Shown piece after piece: positions 9,629-26,145 of a stretch of 64,000 bases of DNA. How positions within the stretch are numbered: the first letter of the stretch is position 1; every line of letters starts with the position of its first letter. The notes below the pieces were generated by a model. It worked only from the letters and a program-made list of their open reading frames with translations, ran no database searches and was not told where the DNA came from. Position numbers and translations under genes: made by a program. Source of the stretch: Chaenocephalus aceratus (lineage: Eukaryota; Chordata; Actinopteri; Perciformes; Channichthyidae). The DNA is taken from assembly GCA_023974075.1 (NCBI GenBank), contig CM043801.1:19559781-19623780 (forward strand), written 5' to 3'.

Positions 9629-11430
9629 TGAGATGCTTCCCAAATAACTTTGTATTAACATAAGGCTGTGGTCTTTGTCTGGTGTGTCTTTGTGTGGCAG
9701 TGTGTCTGACTGTAAATAGGTCATCCATGTTGACTGAGCCTTTATATTCAGTCAGCAGAGCGTAGATCTCCCAACCCCGGTATCTCTTTTTCTTATGATT
9801 TGTCATCTAGCAGTCAGCAGGTTATTAGAGACAGCTTTTACATTTTAATGTCGCAAACCAACCTGGGTGCAAACTTGACAAGATTTCACTTGTCAGAGAA
9901 AAGCTGACAGTGTATGCTCGTCGTTGCTAAGTAGCTATAAGTCCAATATTAAATCTGTGCTTAGTCACTCCATTATAAGCCCAAGTGAACTGTGAATAGC
10001 AGCTTCTTAACACAGTCGCACTGAATGGGAAAAAGAAGGAACATTTGAACACTATGAGGAAAGACAACTGTGGTTGATTTCTTAAAAGCTCATAAAGGTT
10101 TTCATTCAAGTCTGGAATTTTCTGTTTGGTCATATTAATCAACAATCAATATCAACTTGAGCAGGTTAAATGAAATAACCTTTTTTATTCTGCACATTGA
10201 AATCAAGTTAGTTTGTCCCCTGTTTTCTCCAAAAGTTTTCAGAATGCCTGCATTATAATGAAGTCAGTAAAAACAGAAAGAAAACAACAACGCCCAAACT
10301 TAGACCCTCGATGAAAACAAAGAAAATGTTTTATCACTACATAATTAGGCAGGAAAAATAGAAGCCTTTGGTAGTCGCTCACAGAGCAGGATGCCCTCAT
10401 TGACGAAGCGTACAATACATGGGGTGGGAACATCAAGATAAAATATGAATAAAAAACTAGAACAGAAAGAACAAAAAAGAATCAACAGAATACAAACACA
10501 CAGTCAACATTCACAAAGTATTGGTCGCTTGTTTACATCATCTACATCAAGGACAATAAACCACAGCTCCCAGTGCTTCCAAAGAAAACTGAGCATTTTT
10601 CATTAATCTGAGTTCAGTGGGCTGCAGTGTGCTATAGTTCTTTTTTTTTTTGCAATGAGGGGCGATGATGACGATGGCGCTCTGTGCCATGCAATCATAC
10701 CGTAGCAGCTTCTTCTTCCAGTAAGAACTCTGAGTCACTGGGGCAGCAAGTGTGAACTAAATGACACTGACATGATGTCTACTTTGACCTTAAGCTGATA
10801 GAGCCAAAACAGGAACAAGCCTTGCCTTGACTGCTGCAGTTTCATTGGACAGGATAATCTAGTATTTAAACAATCATTTATAGAACAATCTCCTGAACTC
10901 TCAACTCTGGCTCTCAACCAACTCTAAAGTATATCTACTTGTTCACAGCAATATTAGACGCTGAGAGCAACTGCTTGTGGAAGTGAGTTAGTATAAAGTG
11001 CGACAAACGGCATGTAGGAGGGTTGGATGGATGGGTCAAACAAAAGCATGACTTTCACCCACAAGATCGCAGTTTGTGTCCAGTCTTTTACTGCTTAACC
11101 TACATACGCAACATAACTTACATAAACAAACGTATTCTAACCTAAAACAGGATGTTTTCTTTGACCCAACTTAGTAGTTCATTGAACTTACAACGTTAAA
11201 CATGGGTTTAAAACTGCGACCGTAGTGAAGAGTCGTGGTTTGACAGGCAGGGCTTCCCAGTCTGTTGAAAAAGTGACGCCAAGGGGTCCTAACCAATCAT
11301 CTGAGAACGGGTTGGTGTACACTGAGTAGACGGGCTGCTGAGCTGAGGATGCTAGGTTACATATCCACAATGTCAGTCCCAATCCTCTCATTCACTCCTG
11401 AGAACATGAGTCTGCCACAAGAGGCTTACC
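9629..11430. other. No gene seen
   Basis: Unique AT-rich sequence, with a T-run at 10641-10651. No recognisable coding segment, RNA gene or transposon end. Confidence 0.5.

Positions 11431-12622
<1,192 letters not shown>

Positions 12623-12662
<40 letters not shown>
12623..12662. repeat. (TG)20 microsatellite
   Basis: An uninterrupted TG array. Confidence 0.97.
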
Positions 12663-14108
<1,446 letters not shown>

Positions 14109-14494
14109 GTTAATGTGTTTCTGCTGGGTGTAATCTGACAGCTGAAGAGAGTCCTGTGTTTGACAGTTGTGATGAATAGAGGGATGGTGGGATTAAAGGG
14201 AAGAACAAAAACAGAACACTGCAGCAATCCAATGACTCACTTCAAACGACGTTTGCTCTCTTCAAAACTAGAACAAACATGTATGGTTTTAATCCATAGT
14301 CCCGTGTGTACCATCTGTTGCATTTCTATGGCAACTTGCATTACTGACCGTTATGGAACAAACATGTATTTACATAAATTAAAATGTATATTATTTGACA
14401 CGTAATAAATTCAATATTTAGACCTTAATATTGTAATTTTCCAAGTCATTCATGCATCAAGATATATAATCAAATAGTATTTGATATAATACTA

Positions 14495-14515
14495 ACACAC
14501 ACACACACACACACA

Positions 14516-14591
<76 letters not shown>

Positions 14592-14600
14592 CACACACAC
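14495..14600. repeat. (CA)n microsatellite
   Basis: An array of about 106 bp with interruptions near 14522 and 14591. Confidence 0.97.
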
Positions 14601-17015
14601 CTAACAGCATGCTTTTAAAACATAGTTTAAACCTGCATTATTTGCATTGAAAACTGTAATATAAATTCAAAAAGCTTTATACTAACGGCTCTGTAAGGCT
14701 ATACAGTGGTGTTTTTAGATAAGAGCTAACATTCACATATAGTGACACATTAACAAGATGAAGTCTAGCAGGTATAATGTTTACTATGCAATTGTTTACC
14801 ATTTTAGTTCATCACTAAACATGAAGTTCAGTGGATGCTGAAGGACATATTCATTTTGGCAGATAAACATTGTGTGCTGTTTTATACATTTCACTAAGTT
14901 TTTTACAAATGTGAACCTCATGGTGGCACTAAAAAAAGGTCAGAGGGACACAAGGTCATGAGCATTTTTCCTCAGGGGATCATGTAGGTCTGTAAAAAAA
15001 TGTGTCTGCAATTAATCTGAGAAGGGGTAAATAGTGTCTCTGGCCATCTTAGGTTGTAAAATGTTGAAAACAAACCAGGCATCCCTCACATTTAGGGGAT
15101 CACAACAAGGATCCTTTTGTTTTACTCGATAACTGGCACATTTAATTAGCAGTAGCTATTTTGATGATTCTGACACCCTGCAGGGTTTTGACCTGCTTTT
15201 CTCTGGCTCAAACCTGAGCACATGGCTACACATACTGGGAAAACAGACACAAAAATACACACACACACACGCACTCACACACACACACTCAGGCCAGATT
15301 CATATAGTGTAGTAAACAAACAACAGAGGGCGGCCCGGGATCGAGCTTATTAGATGGATAACCTTGCCTGCAACCACATGGTGTCTGCTCAGGTGTTATG
15401 TCTATTGGTTTCCTTCTTAGGGCACCGGCAAACACTATTTCTACCATCCGACATCACTTTTCCCCCTCCAACTCTTCATTAAGTCATGTAATCTGGAGGT
15501 TCAGGGGGTACGGCGTAATCATACAACTCCATTTCAACTAAGTCAGCAGATATTGGTGAAAATGCCAGGGCTAAAAGGGGAACATATTGGTTTACAACTC
15601 AACACAAGTCCCCCACACATTATCACTACATTTAGGTCTGTTAAAGCTCCAAACATATACTGCCTTATGTCACAGGTAGCTATGACTCGTATGAACAAAC
15701 ACACGCAAGCATGGACAAGCTTTGGGCAGGCAGGTCAAAGTTAGAGAGAACTACGTAATTGTCCATCACAAATAGATGAACATTTGTCTGTGATGTGGCT
15801 TGAAAGTAAAGTAAAGAATGTTTTACATATTTTAACATTCATCTGCAATCAGTAGTTACAGCATGGCAGTTGATACACCATCCTGTTATCATCATGGGAC
15901 ATTGCCTCATTAGTGAGCAGGTTGGAGCCACTACAGAGCCCATTTCCTTTTGCTGAACAATGCAATAAAATAAGAAGAAATATGTTTTCAGTTCAGATTC
16001 AAGCAGAGTGGCTGTGATGTGTTAAAATGGCACATGTTTCAGTTTGTGTGAAACAATATGAGCACCATAATGTTTTATCATGAACAATGAAGAGCTTGCT
16101 TCAGATCAGAGGGTTGGACCCCAGCCAGATGCTATACAGATAGAAGCCATACAAGTCATTATGTTGTGTACGTTCACTGCTGAAGCTACTCAAATTGTGC
16201 ACACACGCGTTTAAGCCTGTGTTTACATGGCTTTCTTAAAAGTGTATTTAGTCTTAAATGCATTTAGTGTGCCAATTGTTTATCCTGGGATGTAATTAAC
16301 CGGCAAGTCAGAGATTATTACAGTATTAGCAAGAGGGCAAGTTAGAGATAAAGATAAGAATAGCAGGGAGATGAAATCATTTAATTAAACCTGACTCTTT
16401 TCTAGGGGAAAAACATTCACACATGCAGACAGCAATCATTTTGAGTGACACACAGTCTGACAAGTGACTGGAGAGCCTAGAATTAGTCTTCCCTTTGGGG
16501 ATCTGTGGCCTTAATACTGGTGTGGATTGAAATGACTCATTAATTATCTCAAACAAGATTCCAAAAAGCTTGGTCATCGCCTTGAGCTTTATTTGATGTT
16601 ATTTTCTCAAGTTTATTCAATACTCACAGAATATTCATTCGTCTTATTTGTCCATGGCAGTGCAGAATTGTGTGGGTCATGCTGATTAACAAGGTCTCAT
16701 ATTGTTGCCAAAGAAGAATGTCCTCCAGCCAAAGCCAGCCATCACAGTTCTGATTACGGGGCTCCAGACAAAACACGAAGGGAGTTCATTTCTAGTGTCA
16801 TTTCCTTTCTAAAGGCTAATGACTTTCCAAATAACAAATATGGTGGGGTTATCCCAAGGGCTGGTCATTGAGAAGTTAAATCACGTCTTCATTTCAGCGG
16901 CAACAGAGGATCCGCAGATTGTAATGATAGCAGGCGATTGCTGCTAAGTAAACACATTTCCCTGGAGACACCTCACCTGAAATGCAACAGCCCCTTTTTC
17001 ACCCTGAACAGCTCA

Positions 17016-17018
<3 letters not shown>
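14601..17018. other. No gene seen; candidate conserved non-coding sequence
   Basis: Free of recognisable repeats apart from a short CA run at 15256-15290. It has long stretches of moderate complexity with TAATTAG/TTAATTA words (for example 15120-15200 and 16370-16600), the kind of sequence in which vertebrate conserved non-coding elements are found. That reading is inference only. Confidence 0.3.

Positions 17019-17046
<28 letters not shown>
17019..17046. repeat. (GT)14 microsatellite
   Basis: Short GT array followed by ATATAAG. Confidence 0.95.
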
Positions 17047-17051
<5 letters not shown>

Positions 17052-20000
17052 AGTTGGAAGTGTGTTTTTATATCCCTTTGGTTTGGAGAAGAAGAGAAAT
17101 TGATTAAATTCTCTGAACTGTGAGGTAGGTGAAAGCCAAACAGTGAATTTAAAACAAAGACAGTTGACGCCCCTAAATATACCACCGCGTATAAGAAGAC
17201 CACAAGAAGAAGTGTGATGAAAAGAAATTGAATGGAGGAGATTGAAATAGATAAGCGCAGAGCTGCATAATATTCCCACAGTGTGAGCAACTGATATGAG
17301 ATGGAGGAGATGGACATTGAGAAAAGGAAATAAGTGATGGAAAGAGGAGTGAACACAGCGGAGGGAGGGGATAAGAGGGACACTGTCACTAATCATGGAG
17401 GAAGGTCAAAGCTATTCCACAGTTGAGAGAATCTCATGATGCAAATCAGGTCCGACTCTCAGTCAGATGCCAGAAGAGACGCCCTGATGTTGCTTGATAA
17501 CATATAGAGAGAAATTCTGCATTTAAAATATTCTCAGTCTGTTACAAGCAAGATGTCAGCGCCATTTTACTGAGTGAAAAGGCCACATCTGTCCAAAGAA
17601 GAAAGAAGGGGAATCTTGTGTAATTTGCACAGCTGAATGCATTCTGGCTGACTGACTGGTACAAATATAACCGTCGATGTGGCAAGTAAACAGCGGGAAA
17701 AGAAATGAGTTGGAGAATAAAGGGGAGGGGGAGAGTGTGACAGCTTTCCATCCCCAGTCTTTGAAGAGCAGCATGGTGCCGGAATGACATGGGGGAGAAC
17801 AGTTCAAATGAATATGAACATAGCTTTGACCTGAATGCATGAACTGATTGCAAATTTACCATAAATCGCATACATTTCTAATTCTAAAATTGCATTTGGT
17901 CTAAAAATGCACAAAATAAATATGGAATACATTGACAAATATTCCCACAGCATGTAAGATGACTCTGTCGAGCTGCTGTTAATAAACCATATCTCCAAGA
18001 AGGATGTTCATGTAAAGGGAAGTGCAGTATAGGTACAAGGACGGCGAATACATTACATATGCATACATGGCAGGGATGTAGATGGCAGAGTAATTGCAGT
18101 GCTTCATGGATAATGATGACCCGGTTAGCCCGAAAGCGTATTGGCTGCCCGTTTCTCTGATTCCGTCAGCGCAACCAATGGGAGCCGTCGCTACCGTTTC
18201 AGATGTGGGGATGAAGGGGCAGAAAGAGGGGGGTGTGAAACACAGAAAAAGAGGTGAAGGCAGAACAAAAAATGGGAATGTATGACGTGGGGAGAGAAAT
18301 GGAGAGTGACAAGGATGTAGATGCAGAATAAAAGAAAGCAGGAGAGAGCTGAATCCTTTGTACTAATAAACAAAGGTGACAATCCCTGAGCACTGATAAA
18401 ACCGTTCAGCTTGTGGATGTGGGTGTGTGTGTGTGTGTGCTGTTCAGCTCTGTGTATGTAAGAAGATGGTGCTTCACAGGACATACTGTAGGGCGATCAT
18501 CACATTTCCAGGATGCTCTTCTCACCAGAAACCCCAGAGGAGGATACAAAAACCCCCATATACACATACACACGTATGTATACACACATACATGTGGCTC
18601 TGTAAACACTGTAGAGCAAGGTCATGATAAGAAACATATCATTGTGAGGAGGAAGAGGAGGAGCGTGATCACACGGTAGGACGTTTCTAGAAAGGTCATA
18701 TCGGCAGCTGAAAAAGAAGTGTGTGTGAAAAAGCTAGAAATGATGAAAACAGGCAAATTCACAATAGCTGGCTGCAATTGATTATGCGCATGTACAACAA
18801 AGTAATGCATTCCACAACAGTCCTTCACAATCACTTGACCTCCATGCCAATTGTTACTAGGGGAAAACAGTGGTCGTCTAAGGGTGGGGAGGGTTTTAAG
18901 ACCAACCAACAGACCAAGCTTAAGAGCAGCTAAAAAACAGCACTATGGGAACATTTAATGTCAAGAATTAATGTATCATACAATCGAAATTATGTGAACA
19001 GCTACCAATGAAATTGCTTTGTCAACTGCTGCTTCCAAGGTCAATAATTATCTCTCAATCTCAATATCTGTGTCTTGTATAAGGGAATATTGGAAAACTC
19101 AAAACATAGTGAGTGTTTGCTCCAATCCCTAAAGTTACTGGAGCTCCCACTACACAGCTATTGTCAAGTAATGCGTCTGGAGAAGAGTTTAACTTACTGG
19201 GGCTCAGACAAGGCCCACCGCGGACGCCTTGATACTGTACATGTTAACGCACACATGTCCTGTAATACCTGGTGAAGCCCCAAGCCTCAATTTGTTAATT
19301 TATTACAACCTTTCTTCAACATAGCAATGTTGCTGTCTTCTCTGACCTCATTAAGTCCCCTGTTTATGCCAAGGACAGCTAGAACTACAAAAATAAAATT
19401 GCAAAAATATCCCTTTAAAAACCCACACACTACCATAGGGATAATGTAGTTGAAACAGTGATCGCATTACTGATAACCAATAGTGAAATGTCTCCTCTGG
19501 TACCTCCTCTGCTCTGAAAGAATTGGCTAACGCAGGACAAATGTCATTATCCAGTGCTAGAACCGGATAAGAGAAACACTTTTCCACTGATTCATCAAAG
19601 GTTTTTTGTCCCGAAAAGCAGCTCAAAAGTAGCGATAGCAGACGAGTTCCCCTGAAAGAATATCAGAGCAGTCAGGGTGCTTGAGCTACTGAAAAGAAAG
19701 CTGTGGGACTCTGGCATTGAAGACACACAGAGATGATTGGAGTTCTCCCCAGGGAGCATCCGGTTAAAATTCAAGGACTCTCTGTCGCTAATTTTTGCCC
19801 CCTCTAATGCTCATCTCGCTCCCTCTCTCCCTCTTAGCGAGGTCACGGCTGAAAAGTTTCAATGATGCCCCAGGAGGCCGAGAATAATCATCCAAGTGTG
19901 CATCTGCATCCGTGTGTGTATCCAAGCGCATGATTGACCTTATGTGCGCACAATGTGCTTTTGTCCATGTGAATAGCATGTATGGATGTGTAGGTGGTTG

Positions 20001-20450
20001 ACCGCTCAGTAGCCTCTGTTCCAGCCTTGCAGGGTCATCAGATATCTGGCAGCACCATTTTGCTTCCCATACAGACCCTCTGATGTAAGGCAATAAGCAC
20101 TTAAGCCTTTCACCTGTGATTTCCTCTTCGTCAAGCATCATGCAAACTGAGGGCTCGTGGAACTCCTTTTGGGGCATTCAATAAGTGTCACTCCACTTCT
20201 TTAACCGCAAACATCGAATGCGAGTCAAAGAGCAGCAAGCGCTCCGTAATGAGATCAATGGCTGTCTTTGAGGGAAAAGGCTGATGAAATAAACTGTCTG
20301 GTGCATGTTATGCCATCAAAGCTATTCAGCAGAAATCTGGAGAAAACAGCATCCATAATCACCATTTGACGTACTGACAAACATCCTTTGGGATTGGTAC
20401 TGGAAGATGCACAAACCTATCAAGCAACACATTGTGGTGACAGCCAAGAA
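17047..20450. other. No gene seen; purine-rich stretches
   Basis: Purine-rich strand segments at about 17190-17390 and 18190-18360 make long stop-free frames on the minus strand. These are rich in Ser, Leu and Phe and do not look like proteins. The remainder is unique sequence. Confidence 0.5.
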
Positions 20451-20545
20451 ACACACACACACACCCACACACCACCACACACACACACACAACACACACA
20501 CCACACACACACACACACACCACACACACACACACACACCACACC

Positions 20546-20581
<36 letters not shown>

Positions 20582-20601
20582 ACACACACACACACACACA
20601 C
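20451..20601. repeat. Interrupted (CA)n microsatellite
   Basis: A CA array of about 150 bp broken by CCA units; source of spurious His/Thr and Cys/Val frames. Confidence 0.97.
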
Positions 20602-23344
20602 CAGCTAGGCTGACTTGTGCAATGCCAATCCCATCCTATCTGCTTAGTATGCAGTCCTTCCCAAGGACAGAGGAGACAGAGTAGAATCTGTTCTATCTTC
20701 GTGATAGCGCGCTAACTGGTGGGAGGAATGATAGAGAGCGAGAAGAAAAGAGTGAGCACTGCAGGAAAGACGCTGACAGCTCGCCGTTCGAAAATAGCCC
20801 GAATGGTGCGGCTCCAAAATAATTCCCTTTTTCCCCCCCCGATCCTAACTTCAACCACGGTGGCTGAATTATTCATTCTAGACCAATGACATGCAGAGAT
20901 GGGGACAAAGAGTCATTACTCTATTTTGATTCATATAATAAATTCATGACTCCATTTTTAAAAGGAAGGAGGAATAGCAGGGGGGTGGGGGTGAGGTGGG
21001 GTTCAGTTGAGGGCCCAGGTCAGAAAAGTGTGAAACAAGGATGAAACAAGATGAGAGAGAGAGGGGAAACAAGAGATCCAGGAATAAAGACTTAAAAATG
21101 TAAAAGAAAGTGGAGGTGGAGATGAATGCCTTCAAGTAGCTGCTCAGTAAAACCCCACACCCACAGGTGCAGCTGACACAGCATACTGTATCAACTGAGC
21201 TATAAGCTGCAGAAAACCAAGAAGAAGAGGAATGAATCAAAAAGTTATAAATACTTTTATGGGGATAAATACTGTACGTGAAAGTATTTCGAGTCATATC
21301 TGAATACTAGACATTGAAGTATTCACAAAATCAGATATATATATATGATGGTGACACTGGCCCTACAAGTGTTGAGGTGGTCCACTTGAACATGCATGAG
21401 ATTCCTCAGCTCTCAAAAAAATCAATACCTAACAAGTTCAACAAAGTCAATTGCATCTATTACAGAACTCTTTACAAAGAGCTCAAACACAAACAGTCTA
21501 AAAAATGCCAACCCAGAGACAATTATTGTATTGCTTCAAAAGTCTGACGGGAGTGTGCCGGAACAAATTATACTATGATGGAAGTATTTGCAAGTTTCCC
21601 TTTTACAGGTAAAAGGTTTATAAGAATTAGGATTATCTTCTCCCCTAGCATTATATATCTCTGGGGAAACTTTCCAAACAGGACTGAAATAACTGTTTCT
21701 TATCTTGAACAACTTTTTACCAAAAACAGCTGTTGGACAAAACGTGTCATCTTATGATCAGACTATTACGGTTAGTTAGAGGAACTAAGGTAGCAGAAGG
21801 AGAGCCAATAAGAGAAAGAAGAAGATAAGTAACTCACCACAGGCTGTTGTCCTCTCTAAACAAACAAGTCACTTTAACAAGCAGCTGAAACACACGAGTC
21901 AGGGGACACAGGACTCCACACAGTCAGTCACGCAAGTCCATCCAAACTCTTTACTTCAGTAAACAAAACAAAAATCTAAAAATGTTCTCCGCTTGTTTTC
22001 TTTTTTGTTTTAAACAAAATAGGAAGTTCTCTTGAATTTGCTTTCAAATGCTGCTTTGCTAAAACTAGAGAACACACAGAGGGCGCCACGCAGTGAAGCA
22101 CATGATGTTAGTAAGTTTGCTGTATACACGAGAAAGAGGCGACTAACCTTTAGCAGATACTATATACATTCACACAGTTACTCAACTACTGGCCTCTTTA
22201 TTATACATGACACTTATAAAGGACAAAGCGACACATATGTGCTGGCATCCCCAAGTGACTTCCACATGCCTCAAGTCCTGAAGGGAGGCTGGCGCACATG
22301 TGTGCCTGCCTGAATGAGTGTGTGTCTATGTGTGTGCGTACACACACCATTGGTTAACAGTCCCCGGGCTTCTCCAAGCCTGTTGTGTAGCAGTGACGCA
22401 GAAATAATGTCTGAATCTGTGCTCCCTCAGAGCCAAATGTATGTGTGTGTGTGAGTCTGTGTGTGTGAGCAGAGTGGAGGGTCAGTGCTGAAGGACATAA
22501 CAGAACATCTGTGCATCTACACATTCACCCAAACAAATAATTCCCACAGCAGGGTGAAGGAAGATTAATGTGGGTGAAAATGAACAGCCACATTAAATGG
22601 ACAGAAATAGAACCCTTACATGCACTGCATTTGAGCAATTCCACCAGTAAGGGAATACAAATTATAATAAACGTTTACATGGCTTAGTTGAATACTCAAA
22701 TCTGATTGGCTAATGTGGATATTCCAGGATATTAACAGATCGCTATTAAGGAGAACAGACCGTTAGCAAGGATAATCCAGGGACTATGTGCAGTTATATC
22801 AACAACGTTGTTGTTGTTAGTTAGTTGGATGGTGGGAGATTCTAGCGAGAGATATGGATACAAAAAAATATGTTTTAAACAGCAAGCCAAGCACACAGCT
22901 GATGCTTGACAGCTCGCATGCGGCAGACCACCCTTGAAAGTTTGCCAGGGAGACGCCTAGCTAAATGGGTGGCTACAGCTTAACATTGAGGACGAGGGGC
23001 TGCGTTAGATAATTGGGATCGCATCCAACGTGTCGACTGCACATCACAGAGCATTATTTTGACCCACAGTGGGAACTTCAGTCTCATGCTTTGACTGAAG
23101 ATGAAGACAGAGGGGCGGCATTTCGCCGACAACTGTAAACAGGCTTGTCTGTTTGAGCAACTGGCTCAGTGCAAAGAAGTACACAGGGTTGGGAGAGTGA
23201 AGAGAGAGAGAGGTTCCAGGTTGTTGTGTTGTTCCAATGATAATAAACAAACATTTGCATAAAGCATATTTGTCCACTCATATGTTGATAAGAGTATTAA
23301 AAACTTGAAAAATATTCCTCTAAGGTACATTTAGAACAGATAAA
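20602..23344. other. No gene seen
   Basis: Mostly unique. Includes a C-run at 20833-20841, a purine-rich patch at 20960-21130 and a small palindrome CAACAACGTTGTTG near 22799. Confidence 0.5.
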
Positions 23345-23429
23345 AAATGTAGTTTGCGATTAATCGCGATAAACTATGGACATCATGCGATTAATCGCGA
23401 TTAAATATTTTAATCGACTGACAGCCCTA
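23345..23429. mobile_element. hAT terminus fragment
   Basis: Ends ...ATCGACTGACAGCCCTA, the inverse of TAGGGCTGTCAGTCGAT, with repeated GCGATTAATCGCGA words. This is the usual end of a fish hAT family. No opposite end was found nearby. Confidence 0.55.
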
Positions 23430-23894
23430 ATTATTTAATAATGCTGTAAAATGCCCATTGGGGTGTTTTATCACTGTTTCAGCTTTAAAAAAGGCAAAAC
23501 ATTTATTTCCTGACCTTTTTACTTCCATCTTTCATAGAGGGTAGCACATTTTAATTTCTGCCTCGAGCAGAGTTCAAAAATGATACTTGAATCATTAAAA
23601 TCCAATTTGCAGGACCGGGTCACAACACTCCATCATGGCTATCAGCTAAGCCCTCCTTTCCACATTGCACGAAAACCTGGTTTGTATTGCGAATGAACAA
23701 ACTGAGGGATCAGAGGAGAAATCAATATCAATACAGCATTCATTAACAGAGTCCTTACGGATCAGAAAGCTGTTCATCCACTCAGAAACACAGATGAAAC
23801 AGCGAAAGACTGCTATGGAGAAAAAGACAAGGAAGAGAAAAATGAAGCACACAAGTGAGACTGATTGACCTTATGTATGTTAGGAGACTAGGAG

Positions 23895-23968
23895 TGCGCA
23901 CGCACGCACGCACGCACGCACGCATGCACGCACGCACGCACGCACACACACACGCACACACACACACC
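23895..23968. repeat. (CACG)n/(CA)n array
   Basis: CACG tetramers grade into CA dinucleotides. This alternating purine-pyrimidine sequence directly abuts the inverted-arm element that starts at 23969. Confidence 0.95.
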
Positions 23969-25787
23969 AACACGTTCTCACTCCCATCCCGTCACATATT
24001 GACGGACGGTCAGGGCCCCTCCCCGTCGCTATATTACGTACAGGGTACCCCTTGCTTGCAGGCTTCTACGGGCAGGGCGTCCCATAGACCTTCATTGCGG
24101 ACAGCGGACCCCTTGACCGTCAGGCTTCTACGGGCAGGGCATCCCATAGACCTTCATAGACCACGTGATCAACAACGATGGCCGACCTTCGTGTTATTCT
24201 CGGTGGAAAATGCCTATTTTAAGGTTCATTTGGCCATTAAAATGCGTTTTGATGTCATTTTATGCGAGTAATGAGTTTTTTATTTCTGATTATTTGTGCA
24301 GTACATGTACATGATGTTTAGTTTGCTAGTTATGACGAAGATTACTTCATGAATGCTAACGTTTTTTTTGGTGGAAATGTGTTTTTTCACAGCAAAGTCA
24401 CCCTCTGTACTTGGACTTATTGGGAGAATCTAAAGGCAAGAACATCCCAAATATTCATTTAGGTCTTTATTTTAGACCTTTAGTGTTGCCGTCTGTGAGG
24501 AAAATACATGGGGCTCAGAGCCTCGTATTTTTAAAATCTTTTTTTCCTTCTAATTTGTTATTCTTTTCAAAATAACACACTGTTATTTACTCACCAATAA
24601 CACACAATTATCCTTGCTTTTATTTATTGGTTTAATTCCATAATCTCGGTCTTTTTTGGCGTTCGTCAGGAACTGAATTTCAAAATAAAAATAACCGGAA
24701 ACAGACGTAGGCATTTCGAGCGATTACCCAAGATCCTCAGCTACGCTGATTGGATGTTTTAGCCACAATGCATGCTGGAATTTGGTGTTTATATTATATG
24801 AAATCCGGAAAACATTTTAAAAGAATAAAATAATACTTAATTCCGAGTGCTCTTGCTTTTCTCTTTAAAAGTCATCACATAACGGCATTGTAATACACGG
24901 TTCGGCTGCATTAAATATTACAGATCTGCCGTAGTTCTTTATGTATAGAGCCCTGATGAGAAGACCTTTGGAAAAACTGAAGAAATGCCGCCGAAACTGA
25001 ATACTTGACGTGGATCATAAATATATCAACAATTAAAAAACATCTTCAATTTCTCTTCACACAATACGTCTCCTTGCAGTATCAACACTAATTCGGCTGA
25101 CTTTTACATTTGATATAATTCATAGATAGGTTATATTTACACCATAACGGTGCACAGCAGATATAAAAGGACTTGTAGTTTTTGAAAGATATTACTGATT
25201 TGAATTGGATTGAATTTTGAATGTAAATACTGAGTCTGAAATAGTATAGCAATATGCTGTAAAATTATGTGAAAGCACTCCGTTACTGCGTTAGTTTTTT
25301 TTATATAGTCAACAGCCAGGTGAACAGAGATGAGAGGCATGTTTGAGACAAGCAAGACCTGCGCAGACCTGCGCAATTGCGATCAACGTCTTGCTGGTGC
25401 GTTGCATGATGGTTAGTCATTTTGTCCGACTTGCTCTGGAGACTCGCCCACATGAGACTTTGAAATCTCGCGGGACAAAGACGCCCGCAGCCTTGAGAGC
25501 GAGGCGAGGCGAGTTGGCGCACTTGCTCTCCACGAGCTGCGGAAGCGAAATGCTTGATGGGAAACGGCTCGCTGGTATCTGGAGCTGAGCGCTCATTGGT
25601 GGTTTTTACCACGTGCTGCTGATGAAACTCTCCAATTGGCTGGCAAAAGTTTGTTGTTGTTTTGTGTCAGTTTCACGTCGCCACATCCATTCCCATGTTT
25701 CATCATTGTTCCACAATGTTTATCATCATGAAATTAATATCTATATATTTTATACTATACTTATATCATACTTTATATATCTTAGCA

Positions 25788-25935
25788 TATTCATACACAC
25801 TGTTCATACTGCTCACAGGCTGATATCTAGTGTATTCATACACACTGTTCATACTGCTCACAGGCTGATATCTAGTGTATTCATACACACTGTTCATACT
25901 GCTCACAGGCTGATATCTAGTGTATTCATACCCCA
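25788..25935. repeat. 45-bp tandem repeat, about 3.3 copies
   Basis: Unit TATTCATACACACTGTTCAT plus a further 25 bp, nearly identical copies. It translates as a 15-residue repeat only because 45 is divisible by three. It abuts LINE-like 3' sequence and is probably a 3' UTR minisatellite. Confidence 0.92.
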
Positions 25936-26093
25936 CTGTTTATTCATCATTTAATTCATTCTATATGTTATTCTGTAGATTGTGTACATTACTTTCCACT
26001 TCTCTGCTTGTTGCACCTGGTTAGAAGCTAAACTGCATTTCGTTGTCTCAGTACCTGTCATATGTGCAATAACAATAAAGTTTCTCTTTAAGT
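25936..26093 (+). mobile_element. LINE-like 3' end with AATAAAG
   Basis: CTGCATTTCGTTGTCTCAGT and GTGCAATAACAATAAAGTTT are the usual closing words of a fish non-LTR retrotransposon 3' UTR. No coding part is attached. Confidence 0.5.
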
Positions 26094-26145
26094 TAAACCA
26101 AATCATTAAAATAAAATATATTGTAATGTAATGATTTGGTTTAAC
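26092..26145. repeat. Perfect 17-bp hairpin
   Basis: GTTAAACCAAATCATTA (26092-26108) pairs with TAATGATTTGGTTTAAC (26129-26145) across a 20-nt AT-rich loop, right at the LINE-like 3' end. Confidence 0.9.

Noticed and set aside
25788..25935. CRISPR-like array
   Set aside because: The 45-bp units are directly tandem with no spacers, in a vertebrate genome, next to LINE-like sequence.
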